The notes: generated by a model not told the origin, from the letters alone. A DNA stretch of 64,000 nt from Streptomyces violaceoruber (GCF_033406955.1 NZ_CP137734.1:3782001-3846000), one strand, 5' to 3'. Shown: positions 39,414 to 48,167, counted from the first letter of the stretch. Numbers and translations are program-made.

Positions 39414-40406
39414 GTGAGACATGTCATCGCCCTCGATGTGGGCGGCACCGGGATGAAGGCCGCCCTGGCGGGGCCTGGGGGCGAGCTGCTGCACCAGGCG
39501 CGCCGGGCGACCGGCCGCGAGCGGGGACCCGAGGCGGTCGTCGCGGGCATCCTGGACTTCGCCGCCGAGCTGCGCGCCTACGGCGCGGACCGGTTCGGCG
39601 AGCCGGCCCGCGCCGCCGGCGTCGCCGTCCCCGGCATCGTCGACGCCGAGCGCGGCGTCGCCGTGTACGCGGCCAACCTCGGCTGGCGCGACGTGCCGCT
39701 GCGGACGCTGCTCGGCGAACGGCTCGGCTCCATTCCGGTCGCCCTCGGCCACGACGTGCGCACCGGCGGTCTCGCCGAGGGCCGGATCGGGGCCGGCCGG
39801 GGCGCCGACCGGTTCCTGTTCGTGCCGCTGGGCACCGGGATCGCGGGCGCCATCGGCATCGACGGCCGGGTCGAGGCGGGCGCCCACGGCTTCGCGGGCG
39901 AGATCGGCCACGTCGTCGTGCGCCCCGGCGGCATCGCCTGTCCGTGCGGTCAGCGCGGCTGCCTGGAGCGCTTCGCCTCCGCGTCCGCGGTCAGCCAGGC
40001 GTGGGCCCAGGCCTGCGGCGACCCCGGGGCGGACGCGGCCGACTGCGCCAAGGCCGTCGAGTCGGGGGACGCCCGCGCGCTCGCCGTGTGGCAGGACGCC
40101 GTGGACGCGCTCGCCGACGGGCTGGTCACCGCGCTCACCCTGCTGGACCCACGCGTGCTGATCATCGGTGGCGGCCTCGCCGAGGCGGGGGAAACCTTGT
40201 TCACACCGCTGCGGGACGCGGTCCGGCGGCGCGTCACCTTCCAGAAACTGCCGGAGATCGTCCCCGCCGCACTCGGGGACACCGCCGGTTGCCTGGGTGC
40301 CGGGCTGATGGCCTGGGACCTGCTCGACACCGCTGCTCCGTCTGCTCCGTCTTCCACAGCTTCCACGGCCGCCACGGCCGCGACTCCCCCGGAGGTAACC
40401 ACCTGA
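39414..40406 (+). CDS. nagK: ROK-family N-acetylglucosamine kinase
   Basis: This 330-residue ROK kinase has the N-terminal phosphate loop VIALDVGGTGMKAAL, the catalytic VALGHDVRTGGLAEG, GTGIAGAIG, and the zinc motif CPCGQRGCLE near residue 180. ROK kinases phosphorylate free sugars with ATP. GlcNAc specificity is inferred from nagA immediately downstream (TGATG overlap) and from dre sites upstream. The C-terminal tail (residues 306-330) is Ala/Ser/Thr-rich and probably disordered. Product GlcNAc-6-P is the NagA substrate. Confidence 0.9.
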   Translation: MRHVIALDVGGTGMKAALAGPGGELLHQARRATGRERGPEAVVAGILDFAAELRAYGADRFGEPARAAGVAVPGIVDAERGVAVYAANLGWRDVPLRTLLGERLGSIPVALGHDVRTGGLAEGRIGAGRGADRFLFVPLGTGIAGAIGIDGRVEAGAHGFAGEIGHVVVRPGGIACPCGQRGCLERFASASAVSQAWAQACGDPGADAADCAKAVESGDARALAVWQDAVDALADGLVTALTLLDPRVLIIGGGLAEAGETLFTPLRDAVRRRVTFQKLPEIVPAALGDTAGCLGAGLMAWDLLDTAAPSAPSSTASTAATAATPPEVTT

Positions 40407-41551
40407 TGGCCCCAAGCAAGGTTCTCGCCGGTGCCCGGGTGGTACTGCCCACCGGGACCGTGGACGACGGCCGCGTGATCGTCGACGGCGCGCGGATCGC
40501 GGACACGGCTCCCCCGCAGGCCGAGACCGTCGACCTGGCGGGCCACTGGGTGGTCCCCGGCTTCGTCGACATCCACAACCACGGCGGCGGCGGAGCCTCC
40601 TTCGCCGGCGGCACCGCCGAGGAGATCCTGGCCGGCGTCGAGACCCACCGCCGGCACGGCACCACCACGGTGGTCGCCTCCGCCGTCACCGGCGATCTGG
40701 ACTTCCTGGCCCGGCACGCCGGGATGCTCGCCGAGCTGGCGCAGCAGGGCGACATCGTTGGCATCCACTTCGAGGGGCCGTTCATCTCGCCGTGCCGCAA
40801 GGGCGCGCACGACGAGCAGCTGCTGCGCGACCCGGACCCGGCCGAGGTGCGCAAGCTGGTCGACGCGGCGCACGGGCACGCGAAGATGATGACGCTGGCG
40901 ACCGAGCTGCCGGGCGGCCTGGACTCCGTACGGCTGCTGGTCGAGCACGGCGTGATCGCGGCCGTCGGGCACACCGACGCGACGTACGAGCAGACCGTGC
41001 AGGCCATCGACGCGGGCGCCACCGTCGCCACGCACCTCTTCAACGCGATGCCGCCGGTCGGTCACCGTGCGCCGGGTCCGATCACGGCGCTCCTCGAGGA
41101 CGAGCGGATCACCGTCGAGCTGATCAACGACGGCACGCACCTGCATCCGGCCGCGCTCCAGCTGGCCTTCCACCACGCGGGTGCCGACCGGGTCGCCTTC
41201 ATCACCGACGCGATGGACGCGGCGGGCTTCGGCGACGGCCACTACCTGCTCGGCCCGCTGGAGGTCGAGGTCGCGGACGGCGTGGCCCGGCTGGTGGAGG
41301 GCGGCTCGATCGCGGGCTCCACGCTCACCCTGGACCGCGCCTTCAAGCGGGCGGTGACGGTGGACCGGCTGCCCGTCGGGGACGTCGTCGCCGCGATCTC
41401 CGCCAACCCGGCGCGGCTCCTCGGTCTCGACGACCGGATCGGCTCGCTGGAGCCCGGCAAGGACGCCGACCTGGTCGTCCTGGACGACGCCTTCGACCTG
41501 GTGGGCGTGATGCGCCGGGGCGAATGGGTGGTCGATCCCCACCTGGGCTGA
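40406..41551 (+). CDS. nagA: N-acetylglucosamine-6-phosphate deacetylase
   Basis: NagA (381 residues) removes the acetyl group from GlcNAc-6-P to give glucosamine-6-P and acetate. It is a metal-dependent amidohydrolase with PGFVDIHNHGGGG, GIHFEGPFISPCRKGAHDEQL, AVGHTDATYEQ, NAMPPVGHRAPG, and FITDAMDAAG. The ATG at 40406 overlaps the nagK stop as TGATG, with GGAGGT at 40391, giving tight translational coupling. A sugar-kinase gene follows at 122 bases. Together with murQ at 19.8 kb it links cell-wall recycling to central metabolism. Known to be in the DasR regulon in S. coelicolor, from memory. Confidence 0.97.
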   Translation: MAPSKVLAGARVVLPTGTVDDGRVIVDGARIADTAPPQAETVDLAGHWVVPGFVDIHNHGGGGASFAGGTAEEILAGVETHRRHGTTTVVASAVTGDLDFLARHAGMLAELAQQGDIVGIHFEGPFISPCRKGAHDEQLLRDPDPAEVRKLVDAAHGHAKMMTLATELPGGLDSVRLLVEHGVIAAVGHTDATYEQTVQAIDAGATVATHLFNAMPPVGHRAPGPITALLEDERITVELINDGTHLHPAALQLAFHHAGADRVAFITDAMDAAGFGDGHYLLGPLEVEVADGVARLVEGGSIAGSTLTLDRAFKRAVTVDRLPVGDVVAAISANPARLLGLDDRIGSLEPGKDADLVVLDDAFDLVGVMRRGEWVVDPHLG

Positions 41552-41673
41552 TCCGGCCGAGTCCGCTCCGGGGCCGGGGGCTGGGCCGACCGCCTCCCGT
41601 TTGGCATGATCGTGTCGTGGAGCACGGCTCCGCGGGCACACCCAGCCGCAGACGATCGGGGGAGGTCGGCACG

Positions 41674-42606
41674 GTGATCCTCACCGTCACTCTCAACACC
41701 GCGCTCGACATCACCTACCGCGTGCCGGCCTTGAGGCCGCACGCCTCGCACCGGGTGACCGAGGTGACCGAGCGGCCCGGCGGCAAGGGGCTGAACGTGG
41801 CCCGCGTGCTGGCGGCCCTCGGCCACGACGTCACGGTCACCGGCTTCGCGGGCGGCACCACCGGGGGCGTCGTGCGCGAGGGGCTGACCTGCGTCCCCGG
41901 GGTGACCGACGCACTGGTCCCGGTCGCGGGGGCGACGCGGCGCACCATCGCCGTGGTCGACGAGCGCACCGGCGACACCACCCAGCTCAACGAGCCGGGC
42001 CCGGCCGTGGCGCCCGCCGAGTGGAACGCCTTCCAGGAGGCGTACGAGGACCTGCTGGCCGGCGTGGCCGCGGTGGCGCTGTGCGGCAGCCTGCCGCCGG
42101 GCGTCCCGGTGGGCGCCTACGCCGGGCTGGTGCGGGTCGCGCGGGCCGCGGGCGTACCGGTGCTCCTGGACACCAGCGGGGAGCCGCTGCGCCGGGGGCT
42201 GGCCGCCCGCCCGGACCTGATCAAGCCGAACGCCGACGAACTGGCCGAGCTGACCGGCTCGCACGAGCCGCAGCGGGCCGCGCAGGCCGCCCGGCGCCGC
42301 GGTGCCCGCTCGGTCATCGCCTCGCTCGGCCCCGAGGGGCTGCTCGCGGTGACCCCGGAGGGCCGCTGGCGTGCCGCCCCGCCGGCCCACGTGCGCGGCA
42401 ACCCGACCGGAGCGGGCGACTCCGCGGTCGCCGGCCTGCTCTCCGGCCTGGTGGAGCACCTGCCCTGGCCGGACCGGCTGGCCCGGGCGGTCGCCCTGTC
42501 GGCGGCGACGGTGCTGGCGCCGGTGGCGGGCGAGTTCGACCGGACGGCGTACGAGGAGCTGCTCGGGCACGGCGTCGCGGTGACGGCGGAGGCGGGCGCG
42601 GCCTGA
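41674..42606 (+). CDS. 1-phosphofructokinase/tagatose-6-phosphate kinase-type PfkB sugar kinase
   Basis: This 310-residue PfkB-family kinase has ILTVTLNTALDITY at the start, RPGGKGLNVARVLAALGHDVTVTGF, SGSLPPG-like CGSLPPGVPVG, and the anion-hole GNPTGAGDSAVAGLLSGL near the end with the catalytic Asp in GAGDS. Members phosphorylate fructose-1-P or tagatose-6-P; the exact substrate is not fixed by sequence. The position after nagK-nagA suggests amino-sugar or derived-hexose catabolism. The GTG at 41674 is preceded by GGGAGG at a good distance, which chooses it over the in-frame codons further upstream. Confidence 0.9.
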   Translation: MILTVTLNTALDITYRVPALRPHASHRVTEVTERPGGKGLNVARVLAALGHDVTVTGFAGGTTGGVVREGLTCVPGVTDALVPVAGATRRTIAVVDERTGDTTQLNEPGPAVAPAEWNAFQEAYEDLLAGVAAVALCGSLPPGVPVGAYAGLVRVARAAGVPVLLDTSGEPLRRGLAARPDLIKPNADELAELTGSHEPQRAAQAARRRGARSVIASLGPEGLLAVTPEGRWRAAPPAHVRGNPTGAGDSAVAGLLSGLVEHLPWPDRLARAVALSAATVLAPVAGEFDRTAYEELLGHGVAVTAEAGAA

Positions 42607-42612
42607 GTGCGG

Positions 42613-42637
42613 GCACCCGGGTGCGGGCCCCGGGTGC
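42613..42637. terminator. Terminator between sugar-kinase and CBM-protein genes
   Basis: GCACCCGG (42613-42620) pairs with CCGGGTGC (42630-42637) around a 9-base loop. GCACCCGGGTGC at 42613-42624 is itself a perfect palindrome, so two hairpins compete. It lies in the 50-base gap between two convergent genes and probably works in both directions. Confidence 0.65.
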
Positions 42638-42656
42638 GGTTACGCGGGCCGACCGG

Positions 42657-43631
42657 TCACTCGGACGAGAGCGAGAGCTTGTCGAGGACGAGGTCGCACT
42701 TGTTGCCGTCGTTGCACGCCAGCTCGATCGTGTTGGTGCCCTTGGCCAGGTTCACGTTGGCCCAGGTGGTCTGCCAGCCCTTTTCCCAGTCGCCCTCGGG
42801 CGTGCCGCCGAAGTTCTTCATGTTCAGCGGGCGAGCGGAGGCCTTGCCGTTGATGACCAGGGTCGCGTCGGCGTCCTTGCCCGGGATGCCGTAGCGCACG
42901 TTCAGCCGGTAGCCGCCGGCCTTCTCGATGCCGTCGACGGTCCAGGTGACCTTCGCGCCGACCTGGTTGAAGCCCGTGACGTAGACGCCGCCGTCGGACT
43001 CCGCGCCCTCGAAGTCGGAGGCGGTCCCCATGCCGGGCGACAGCCGCAGGGCCTTCGCGTCGGTCGTGGGCAGCTCCACCTCGTCCTCGGCGCCCTCGCT
43101 CGCCGACGGGCTGGGCTCGGTGCTCGCGGACTGGCTGGGGGCCGGGTCGCCGCCCGCCTCGTTGCCGCCCTTGTCGTCGTCGGAGCCGCTGCTCGTCATG
43201 GCCACGGCGATGCCGATGACCACGGCGGCGACGACCGCCACCGCGCCGATCAGCAGGCCCTTGGTGTTCGGGCCGCGGCGTCCGCCGCCCCCGCCGCGCC
43301 CCGACGACTGCTGCGGGCCCCCGGGACCGCCGCCGCCGGGGAAGGTCTCCGGCGCGGCGTAGTGCGCGTTCGGCTGCCCGTACGCACCCTGCGGCTGGCC
43401 GTAGGCGCCCTGCTGGGGCGGGGCGGCCTGGCCGTAGGCGGCGGTCTGGGCGCCCTGGCCCTGCGGTGCCCCGTACTGCCGTGTGCCGACGGGACGCACC
43501 CGGTTGACGGAGTTCGGGTAGCCGTAGCCACCGGACGGCGGCTGGGCCCCGTTGGCCTGCCCGTCGGCGTAGAGGTAGCCGAAGGGGTCGTCGTCCTCGG
43601 GCGTGCTCGCGCCGTTGTTGCCGGGCGTCAT
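42657..43631 (-). CDS. Membrane protein with C-terminal carbohydrate-binding module
   Basis: This 324-residue protein has a low-complexity cytoplasmic N-terminus rich in Gly, Gln, Pro and Tyr (TAAYGQAAPPQQGAYGQ...GGGGGRRG), a single transmembrane helix (LLIGAVAVVAAVVIGIAVAM), a Ser/Asp/Glu-rich extracellular linker, then a beta-sandwich domain with YVTGFNQVGAKVTWTVDGIEKAGGYRLNVRY and GTNTIELACNDGNKCDLVLDKLSL, resembling CBM6/CBM35 modules. It likely binds cell-wall or environmental glycans outside the cell. The ATG at 43631 is preceded by AGGAGA. The low-complexity N-terminus resembles prion-like or coacervating tails; that is speculation. Confidence 0.8.
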   Translation of the reverse strand: MTPGNNGASTPEDDDPFGYLYADGQANGAQPPSGGYGYPNSVNRVRPVGTRQYGAPQGQGAQTAAYGQAAPPQQGAYGQPQGAYGQPNAHYAAPETFPGGGGPGGPQQSSGRGGGGGRRGPNTKGLLIGAVAVVAAVVIGIAVAMTSSGSDDDKGGNEAGGDPAPSQSASTEPSPSASEGAEDEVELPTTDAKALRLSPGMGTASDFEGAESDGGVYVTGFNQVGAKVTWTVDGIEKAGGYRLNVRYGIPGKDADATLVINGKASARPLNMKNFGGTPEGDWEKGWQTTWANVNLAKGTNTIELACNDGNKCDLVLDKLSLSSE

Positions 43632-43751
43632 CCCTAGGTCTCCTAACCAGATGCGTGCGTGGTGCGGTACGGGTGGGTGAGAAAGCGAGCCTACCCGCTT
43701 CCACTGACCCAAACGGGTGACTCGGACCGCATCAACGTGCTGACCTGGTGA

Positions 43752-45413
43752 TCATCCGGCGCGGCGGTGCTGTTTGGGACGAGATCGTTTCTCGACGTAC
43801 ATCCGTTCGTCGGCGGACTTGAGCACCTCGTCCGCCGTCATGCCGCAGTGGGCCCAGCCGATGCCGAAGCTGGCGCCCACGCGGACGGCCCGGCCCTCGG
43901 CCCGGATCGGCTGGATGATCTCGCCCCGCAGCCGTACGGCGAGGTCCTGGGCGTCGGCCCGGCCGAGCCCGTTGGCGAGGATCACGAACTCGTCGCCGCC
44001 GAGCCGGGCCACGGTGTCGCCGTCGCGGACGCCGCCGCTGAGCCGCCGGGCGACCTCGATGAGGACGGCGTCGCCCGCGTTGTGCCCGAACCGGTCGTTG
44101 ATCGACTTGAAGCCGTCCAGGTCGCAGAAGAGGACCGCGAGCCCCTTGGTGCCGTCGTCGCGCCCGTCCTCGGGGGCCACGGCGTGCACGTGGTGGTCGA
44201 AGGCGCCGTACGGCTCGGCGGCGACGGAGAAGTCGAAGGTGTGGCCGCCGGAGTCGAACACGGCGGAGTTCCCGTAGGCGGCGTCCATGGCGTCGGCCAC
44301 CGCGTGCGACGACTGCGGGCGCTGGCAGAGCCGGGCGGCCAGCCGGGAGCGCAGCTCGGCGCTGTTCGGCAGGCCGGTCAGGGAGTCGTGGGAGGCGCGG
44401 TGGGCGAGGTGCAGCTCGCGCCGCTTGCGCTCCTCTATGTCCTCGACGTGGGTGAGCAGGAAGCGCGGTCCGTCGGCGGCGTCGGCGACGACGCTGTTGC
44501 GCAGCGAGACCCAGACGTAGGTGCCGTCGCGGCGGCCCAGGCGCAGCTCGGCCCGGCCGCCCTCGGCGGAGGTGCGCAGCAGGGTGCCGATGTCCTCGGG
44601 GTGCACGAGGTCGGAGAAGGCGTAGCGGCGCATCGAGGAGGCCCGGCGGCCCAGCAGCCGGCACAGGGCGTCGTTGGTGCGCAGGATGCGGCCGTGCTGG
44701 TCGCCGCCCATCTCGGCGATGGCCATGCCGGAGGGGGCGTACTCGAAGGCCTGCCGGAAGCTCTCCTCGCTGGCCCTGAGCGCCTGCTGGTCGCGCTCCA
44801 GGCGGACCAGGGCGCGCTGCATGTTGGAGCGGAGCCGGGCGTTGCTGATCGCGATGGCGGCCTGGAACGCGTACATCTGCAAAGCCTCGCGGCCCCAGGC
44901 GCCGGGACGGCGGCCGTTGCGCGGCCGGTCCACGGACAGGACGCCGATCAGCTCGCCGCTGTTGCCGCCGCCCTGGGGGCCCGGCGCGTACATCGGGGCG
45001 AAGAGCCGGTCCGAGGGGTGCCACTCGTCCTCGAAGCGGGGCGCGGGCCCGTCGGTGTACCACTGCGGGACGTCGTCGTCGTCGAGGACCCAGCCCTCGG
45101 TGTGGGGTATGAAGATCAGGTCGCCCCACTGCTCGCCCATGCCCAGGCGCCGGTCCCAGGACTCCCGGGAGCCCGAACGGCCGGTGATGAGCGCCTCGGC
45201 GGCCGGGTTGCCCGCGAAGGCGGCGACGACGAGGTCGCCGTCGGGGCCGACCAGGTTGACGCACGCCAGCTCGTAGTTGAGGGCCTGGACGACGCCGTCC
45301 GCGACGGCCTGCAGGGTGTCGGCCAGGCTGCGGGCCTTGTTCATGTCGGCCATGGCCTGGTGCAGCTGACGCAGGGACGCAAGGCGGACATAGGGCTCCG
45401 AGTCGGTCTCCAT
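43752..45413 (-). CDS. cdgB: GAF-PAS-GGDEF diguanylate cyclase
   Basis: This 553-residue signalling protein has an N-terminal GAF-like domain (about residues 20-190), a PAS domain (about 215-330, FEYAPSGMAIAEM...VWVSLRNSVV) and a C-terminal GGDEF domain with RLGGDEFVILANG. The inhibitory site RDGD sits exactly five residues before GGDEF, so product feedback should operate. An unusual insertion of about 70 residues (CQRPQSSHAVADAMDAAYG...) separates the start of the GGDEF domain from FCDLDGFK. It makes cyclic di-GMP, which controls the BldD developmental switch; cdgB (SCO4281 in S. coelicolor, from memory) has this architecture and overexpression blocks development. No EAL domain is present. 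Confidence 0.93.
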   Translation of the reverse strand: METDSEPYVRLASLRQLHQAMADMNKARSLADTLQAVADGVVQALNYELACVNLVGPDGDLVVAAFAGNPAAEALITGRSGSRESWDRRLGMGEQWGDLIFIPHTEGWVLDDDDVPQWYTDGPAPRFEDEWHPSDRLFAPMYAPGPQGGGNSGELIGVLSVDRPRNGRRPGAWGREALQMYAFQAAIAISNARLRSNMQRALVRLERDQQALRASEESFRQAFEYAPSGMAIAEMGGDQHGRILRTNDALCRLLGRRASSMRRYAFSDLVHPEDIGTLLRTSAEGGRAELRLGRRDGTYVWVSLRNSVVADAADGPRFLLTHVEDIEERKRRELHLAHRASHDSLTGLPNSAELRSRLAARLCQRPQSSHAVADAMDAAYGNSAVFDSGGHTFDFSVAAEPYGAFDHHVHAVAPEDGRDDGTKGLAVLFCDLDGFKSINDRFGHNAGDAVLIEVARRLSGGVRDGDTVARLGGDEFVILANGLGRADAQDLAVRLRGEIIQPIRAEGRAVRVGASFGIGWAHCGMTADEVLKSADERMYVEKRSRPKQHRRAG

Positions 45414-45838
45414 GCTCGCCCTCCCCCCGAGACCTCGCAGTGAATCAAGGGTTCTCTTCGGCGCCTTTACTGATGGTGCCCTTGCAGGTTCCCCGCCACT
45501 GAATCACAGCGCGCTGCCCACTCGGTACACAGGGTCAACAATTACCGCCCCTTGTGACTCAAGTCACAACGAAACATGAACAATTGCGTGGGGTTTCCGG
45601 GCTTTCTGCGGCTTCCTCGCGCCTTTACCGAACGCAAAGTTTGTGGGGTATGGACACGTCTCCTCCCCCGCCTCCTCCGGTGGTCCTAGGTCCCGGTTCG
45701 GACCGGGGCCCGATGTCCGGCCCACGCCCCGGAGATTAGCGTGACGGAGTGCCGAATACTCCGCCTCTCACGTATCCCGGGTCCCTCGCGGCCCCCGCGT
45801 CCCCGTTGCCGTCGCCCGCCTCCGGGCATGCTGAGGGG
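45414..45838. other. Regulatory intergenic region between cdgB and a flavin reductase gene
   Basis: These 425 bases separate cdgB from the flavin-reductase start favoured here. They hold a near-perfect Crp-type site (45552-45569) and are AT-richer than average from about 45440 to 45660, with AATTACCGCC and AACAATTGCG. BldD is known to bind upstream of cdgB in Streptomyces; I see AGTGA and TCAC half-sites near 45440 and 45500 but no clear full site. No gene is seen except a possible N-terminal extension of the flavin reductase from 45749. Confidence 0.6.
45552..45569. promoter_or_regulatory. Crp-type operator
   Basis: TTGTGACTCAAGTCACAA is a palindrome with perfect 8-base arms and a two-base center. 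Its inner part TGTGA-N6-TCACA equals the classical Crp consensus, and it also fits the Streptomyces Crp core GTG-N8-CAC. It lies 139 bases upstream of cdgB and about 180-270 bases upstream of the flavin reductase gene. Confidence 0.7.
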
Positions 45839-46357
45839 GTGAGCAACGAGGAGTTCCGTGCCGCCATGTCCCGGCTGGCCTCGGGCGTGGTCCTGGTGAC
45901 CGCGCAGGAGCCGCCGCTGGACCCGGACGACCCGCTGGCGCCGCGCGGCGAGGACGTCGGGATGACGGCCACCGCCTTCATGTCGGTGTCCCTGGACCCG
46001 CCGCTGGTCCTGGTCAGCCTGCGCGAGGGCTCCCGCATGGACGACCTGCTGGACGAACAGCCCCTGTGGGCCGTGTCGGTCCTCTCCGAGAGCCAGCGGC
46101 ACATCGCGGGCCGCTTCGCGATGAAGGGCCGCGTCAGCGACCGCCTCCTGTTCGCGGACATCCCGTACGCGCGGGGGGAGGCGACCGGGGCGCCCCTGGC
46201 CGGCGGCGCCCTGGCGACCCTGGAGTGCCGCACCGAACAGCGGGTGCCGGCCGGCGACCACACGCTGGTGATCGGCCGGGTCCTGACCGCCACCCTGCCG
46301 AGCGCGGACGGCGGCCCGCTGACCTACTTCCGGGGCCGGTACCGGCAGCTGGGCTGA
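45839..46357 (+). CDS. Flavin reductase family protein
   Basis: This protein has about 172 residues from GTG 45839 (VSNEEFRAAMSRLASGVVLVTAQ). It has the flavin-reductase-like split-barrel pattern: GMTATAFMSVSLDPPLVLVSL, SVLSESQRHIAGRFAMKGR, and HTLVIGRVLTATLPSADGGPLTYFRGRYRQLG. Such proteins reduce FMN or FAD with NAD(P)H, often for a partner monooxygenase, none of which is adjacent. A GTG at 45749 would add 30 low-complexity residues with atypical codons, so the shorter start is preferred. Substrate and partner are unknown. Confidence 0.87.
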   Translation: MSNEEFRAAMSRLASGVVLVTAQEPPLDPDDPLAPRGEDVGMTATAFMSVSLDPPLVLVSLREGSRMDDLLDEQPLWAVSVLSESQRHIAGRFAMKGRVSDRLLFADIPYARGEATGAPLAGGALATLECRTEQRVPAGDHTLVIGRVLTATLPSADGGPLTYFRGRYRQLG

Positions 46358-46407
46358 GCGCCTTCCCGCGACCCGAGCCGCCGGACAGGCCCTAATAGGG
46401 TGCGCGC

Positions 46408-46878
46408 ATGACGACCAGCACCGGGCCCCGACTGGAGCCGATCACGCCCGCGAACATCGAGGCCGCCCTCGCCATCCGGGTGCGCCCCGAGCAGGAGTTC
46501 GCCGTCGACCCGGTGGTGAAGTCCCTCGCCGAGGCCTACGTCCACCCCGGGAAGGCCTGGCCGCGCCTGATCCTCGACGGCGAGCGTCCGGTCGGCTTCC
46601 TCATGGGCTTCTTCGGCGTCGACTGGTACGACGACGGCAGCGCGCTGCGCTCCGGCCTGTGGCGGCTGAACATCGCGGCGGAGGAGCAGGGCCGGGGATA
46701 CGGCCGCTTCGCCGTGCGGGCGGTGGCCGCCGAGATACGGCGCCGCGGCGGCACGGAGTGCTTCGTCACCTGGCACCCCGGCGAGCACGGACCCGAGAAC
46801 TTCTACCTGGGCCTCGGCTTCCGTCCGAACGGGGAGAAGTCCGAGGAGGAGACGGTCGGCGTGCTGGAGCTGGACTGA
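46408..46878 (+). CDS. GNAT family N-acetyltransferase
   Basis: This 156-residue single-domain GNAT protein has ITPANIEAALAIRV at the start, RPVGFLMGFFGVDWYD, and the acetyl-CoA loop LNIAAEEQGRGYGRFAVRAVAAEI (QGRGYG), then NFYLGLGFRPNGE, the usual C-terminal strand. It acetylates an amine; the substrate is not inferable. The family resembles spermidine/diamine-type acetyltransferases such as BltD or PaiA. The ATG at 46408 is in good context. Its 3' end is 18 bases from the arfB stop (convergent). Confidence 0.87.
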   Translation: MTTSTGPRLEPITPANIEAALAIRVRPEQEFAVDPVVKSLAEAYVHPGKAWPRLILDGERPVGFLMGFFGVDWYDDGSALRSGLWRLNIAAEEQGRGYGRFAVRAVAAEIRRRGGTECFVTWHPGEHGPENFYLGLGFRPNGEKSEEETVGVLELD

Positions 46879-46896
46879 GACGCGGGTCCTTCCCGG

Positions 46897-47334
46897 TCAG
46901 TCCCAGCCCCGCGCGGAGCGCCCGCGCTTGGTGTCCGAGCGCTGCTTCTTCTCCCGCAGCCGGCGTTCGTTGATGCCGCGCGGTATGCGGGTCGGCCTGC
47001 GGGGCCGGGGCGGGGGCGCGGTGGCCTCGGCGAGGAGGGCGGCCAGGCGGACGGCGGCGGTCTCCCGGTTGCGCCACTGGGAGCGGTGCTCGGAGGCGCG
47101 GACGGTGACGACCCCGTCGGACAGGCGCCCGGCCAGCCGCTCCAGTGCCCGCTGCTTCCACACCTCGGGCAGGGCCTCGGTCCGCGCCAGGTCGAAGCGC
47201 AGCTCCACCGCCGTGTCCGTGGTGTTGACGTGCTGCCCGCCGGGCCCCGACGAGCGCGAGAAACGCCAGACCAGCTCGGCCTCGGGCAGGGAGACGGAGC
47301 CGCGGATGACATGGGGACCGGACATGCCCTCCAT
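46897..47334 (-). CDS. arfB: Ribosome-rescue peptidyl-tRNA hydrolase ArfB-type
   Basis: This 145-residue protein has a class I release-factor-like domain with the GGQ motif (FSRSSGPGGQHVNTTDTAVELRFDL) and a basic C-terminal tail RINERRLREKKQRSDTKRGRSARGWD of the type that inserts into the mRNA channel of stalled ribosomes. ArfB hydrolyses peptidyl-tRNA on non-stop ribosomes. The start ATG at 47334 is chosen over 47325 because it keeps normal spacing to the upstream bases. It is convergent with the GNAT gene and divergent from terD across a 157-base gap. Confidence 0.93.
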   Translation of the reverse strand: MEGMSGPHVIRGSVSLPEAELVWRFSRSSGPGGQHVNTTDTAVELRFDLARTEALPEVWKQRALERLAGRLSDGVVTVRASEHRSQWRNRETAAVRLAALLAEATAPPPRPRRPTRIPRGINERRLREKKQRSDTKRGRSARGWD

Positions 47335-47491
47335 GTTCCCGTCCGCGGGCGGCCCGCGTCACTCGAATATCGTGATCCCGCTCTTGGTAAAGAAAGTAAA
47401 GAGAGGCGGAACCTTGTGGACCCCTCTCGACGTTCATGGTGGTAGCTGTAGCTTTCTTGCCGTACGTAAACGAGGGAAGGGACTCCCAACA

Positions 47492-48067
47492 ATGGCTGTA
47501 AGCCTGTCCAAGGGTGGCAACGTCTCGCTCACCAAGGAGGCTCCGGGCCTGACCGAAGTCACCGTGGGGCTCGGCTGGGACGTCCGCACCACCACCGGCA
47601 CCGACTTCGACCTCGACGCCTCCGCGATCGCGGTCAACACGCAGGGCAAGGTCTACTCCGACGCCCACTTCGTCTTCTTCAACAACAAGCAGACGCCGGA
47701 CAACACGATCGTCCACACCGGTGACAACCGCACCGGCGAGGGCGCCGGCGACGACGAGGCGATCAACGTCAACCTGGCGGGTCTGCCGGCCGACATCGAG
47801 AAGATCGTCTTCCCGGTCTCGATCTACGACGCCGAGAACCGCTCGCAGAACTTCGGCCAGGTGCGCAACGCCTACATCCGCATCCTCAACCAGGCCGGCG
47901 GCGCCGAGATCGCCCGCTACGACCTGTCCGAGGACGCGGCCACCGAGACCGCCATGGTCTTCGGCGAGCTGTACCGCAACGGCGCCGAGTGGAAGTTCCG
48001 CGCCGTCGGCCAGGGCTACGCCTCGGGCCTGACGGGCATCGCCCAGGACTTCGGCGTGAACGTCTGA
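47492..48067 (+). CDS. terD: TerD family calcium-binding stress protein
   Basis: This 191-residue TerD protein has the start MAVSLSKGGNVSLTKEAPGLTEVTVGLGWDVRTTTGTDFDLDASAIAV, the acidic DFDLDAS calcium site, FVFFNNKQTPDNTIVHTGDNRTGEG with a second acidic cluster, and INVNLAGLPADIEKIVFPVSIYDA. TerD proteins are small, cytoplasmic, bind calcium and are tied to tellurite and stress tolerance and, in Streptomyces, development. The ATG at 47492 follows GGGAAGGGA. The upstream region has the direct repeat GTAAAGA twice. A strong hairpin follows. Confidence 0.97.
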   Translation: MAVSLSKGGNVSLTKEAPGLTEVTVGLGWDVRTTTGTDFDLDASAIAVNTQGKVYSDAHFVFFNNKQTPDNTIVHTGDNRTGEGAGDDEAINVNLAGLPADIEKIVFPVSIYDAENRSQNFGQVRNAYIRILNQAGGAEIARYDLSEDAATETAMVFGELYRNGAEWKFRAVGQGYASGLTGIAQDFGVNV

Positions 48068-48092
48068 GGTTCACCCGCCCGTCGGTTCCGTA

Positions 48093-48128
48093 CGAAGGCC
48101 CCCCGGACGTCCGGCCGGGGGGCCTTCG
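48093..48128. terminator. Terminator after terD
   Basis: CGAAGGCCCCCCGG pairs perfectly over 14 bp with CCGGGGGGCCTTCG around an 8-base loop. It lies 25 bases past the terD stop, before the convergent senR gene. Confidence 0.9.
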
Positions 48129-48167
48129 GCGTTCCGTCGGACGGGCGGACCGGGTCGGGTCGGGGCG

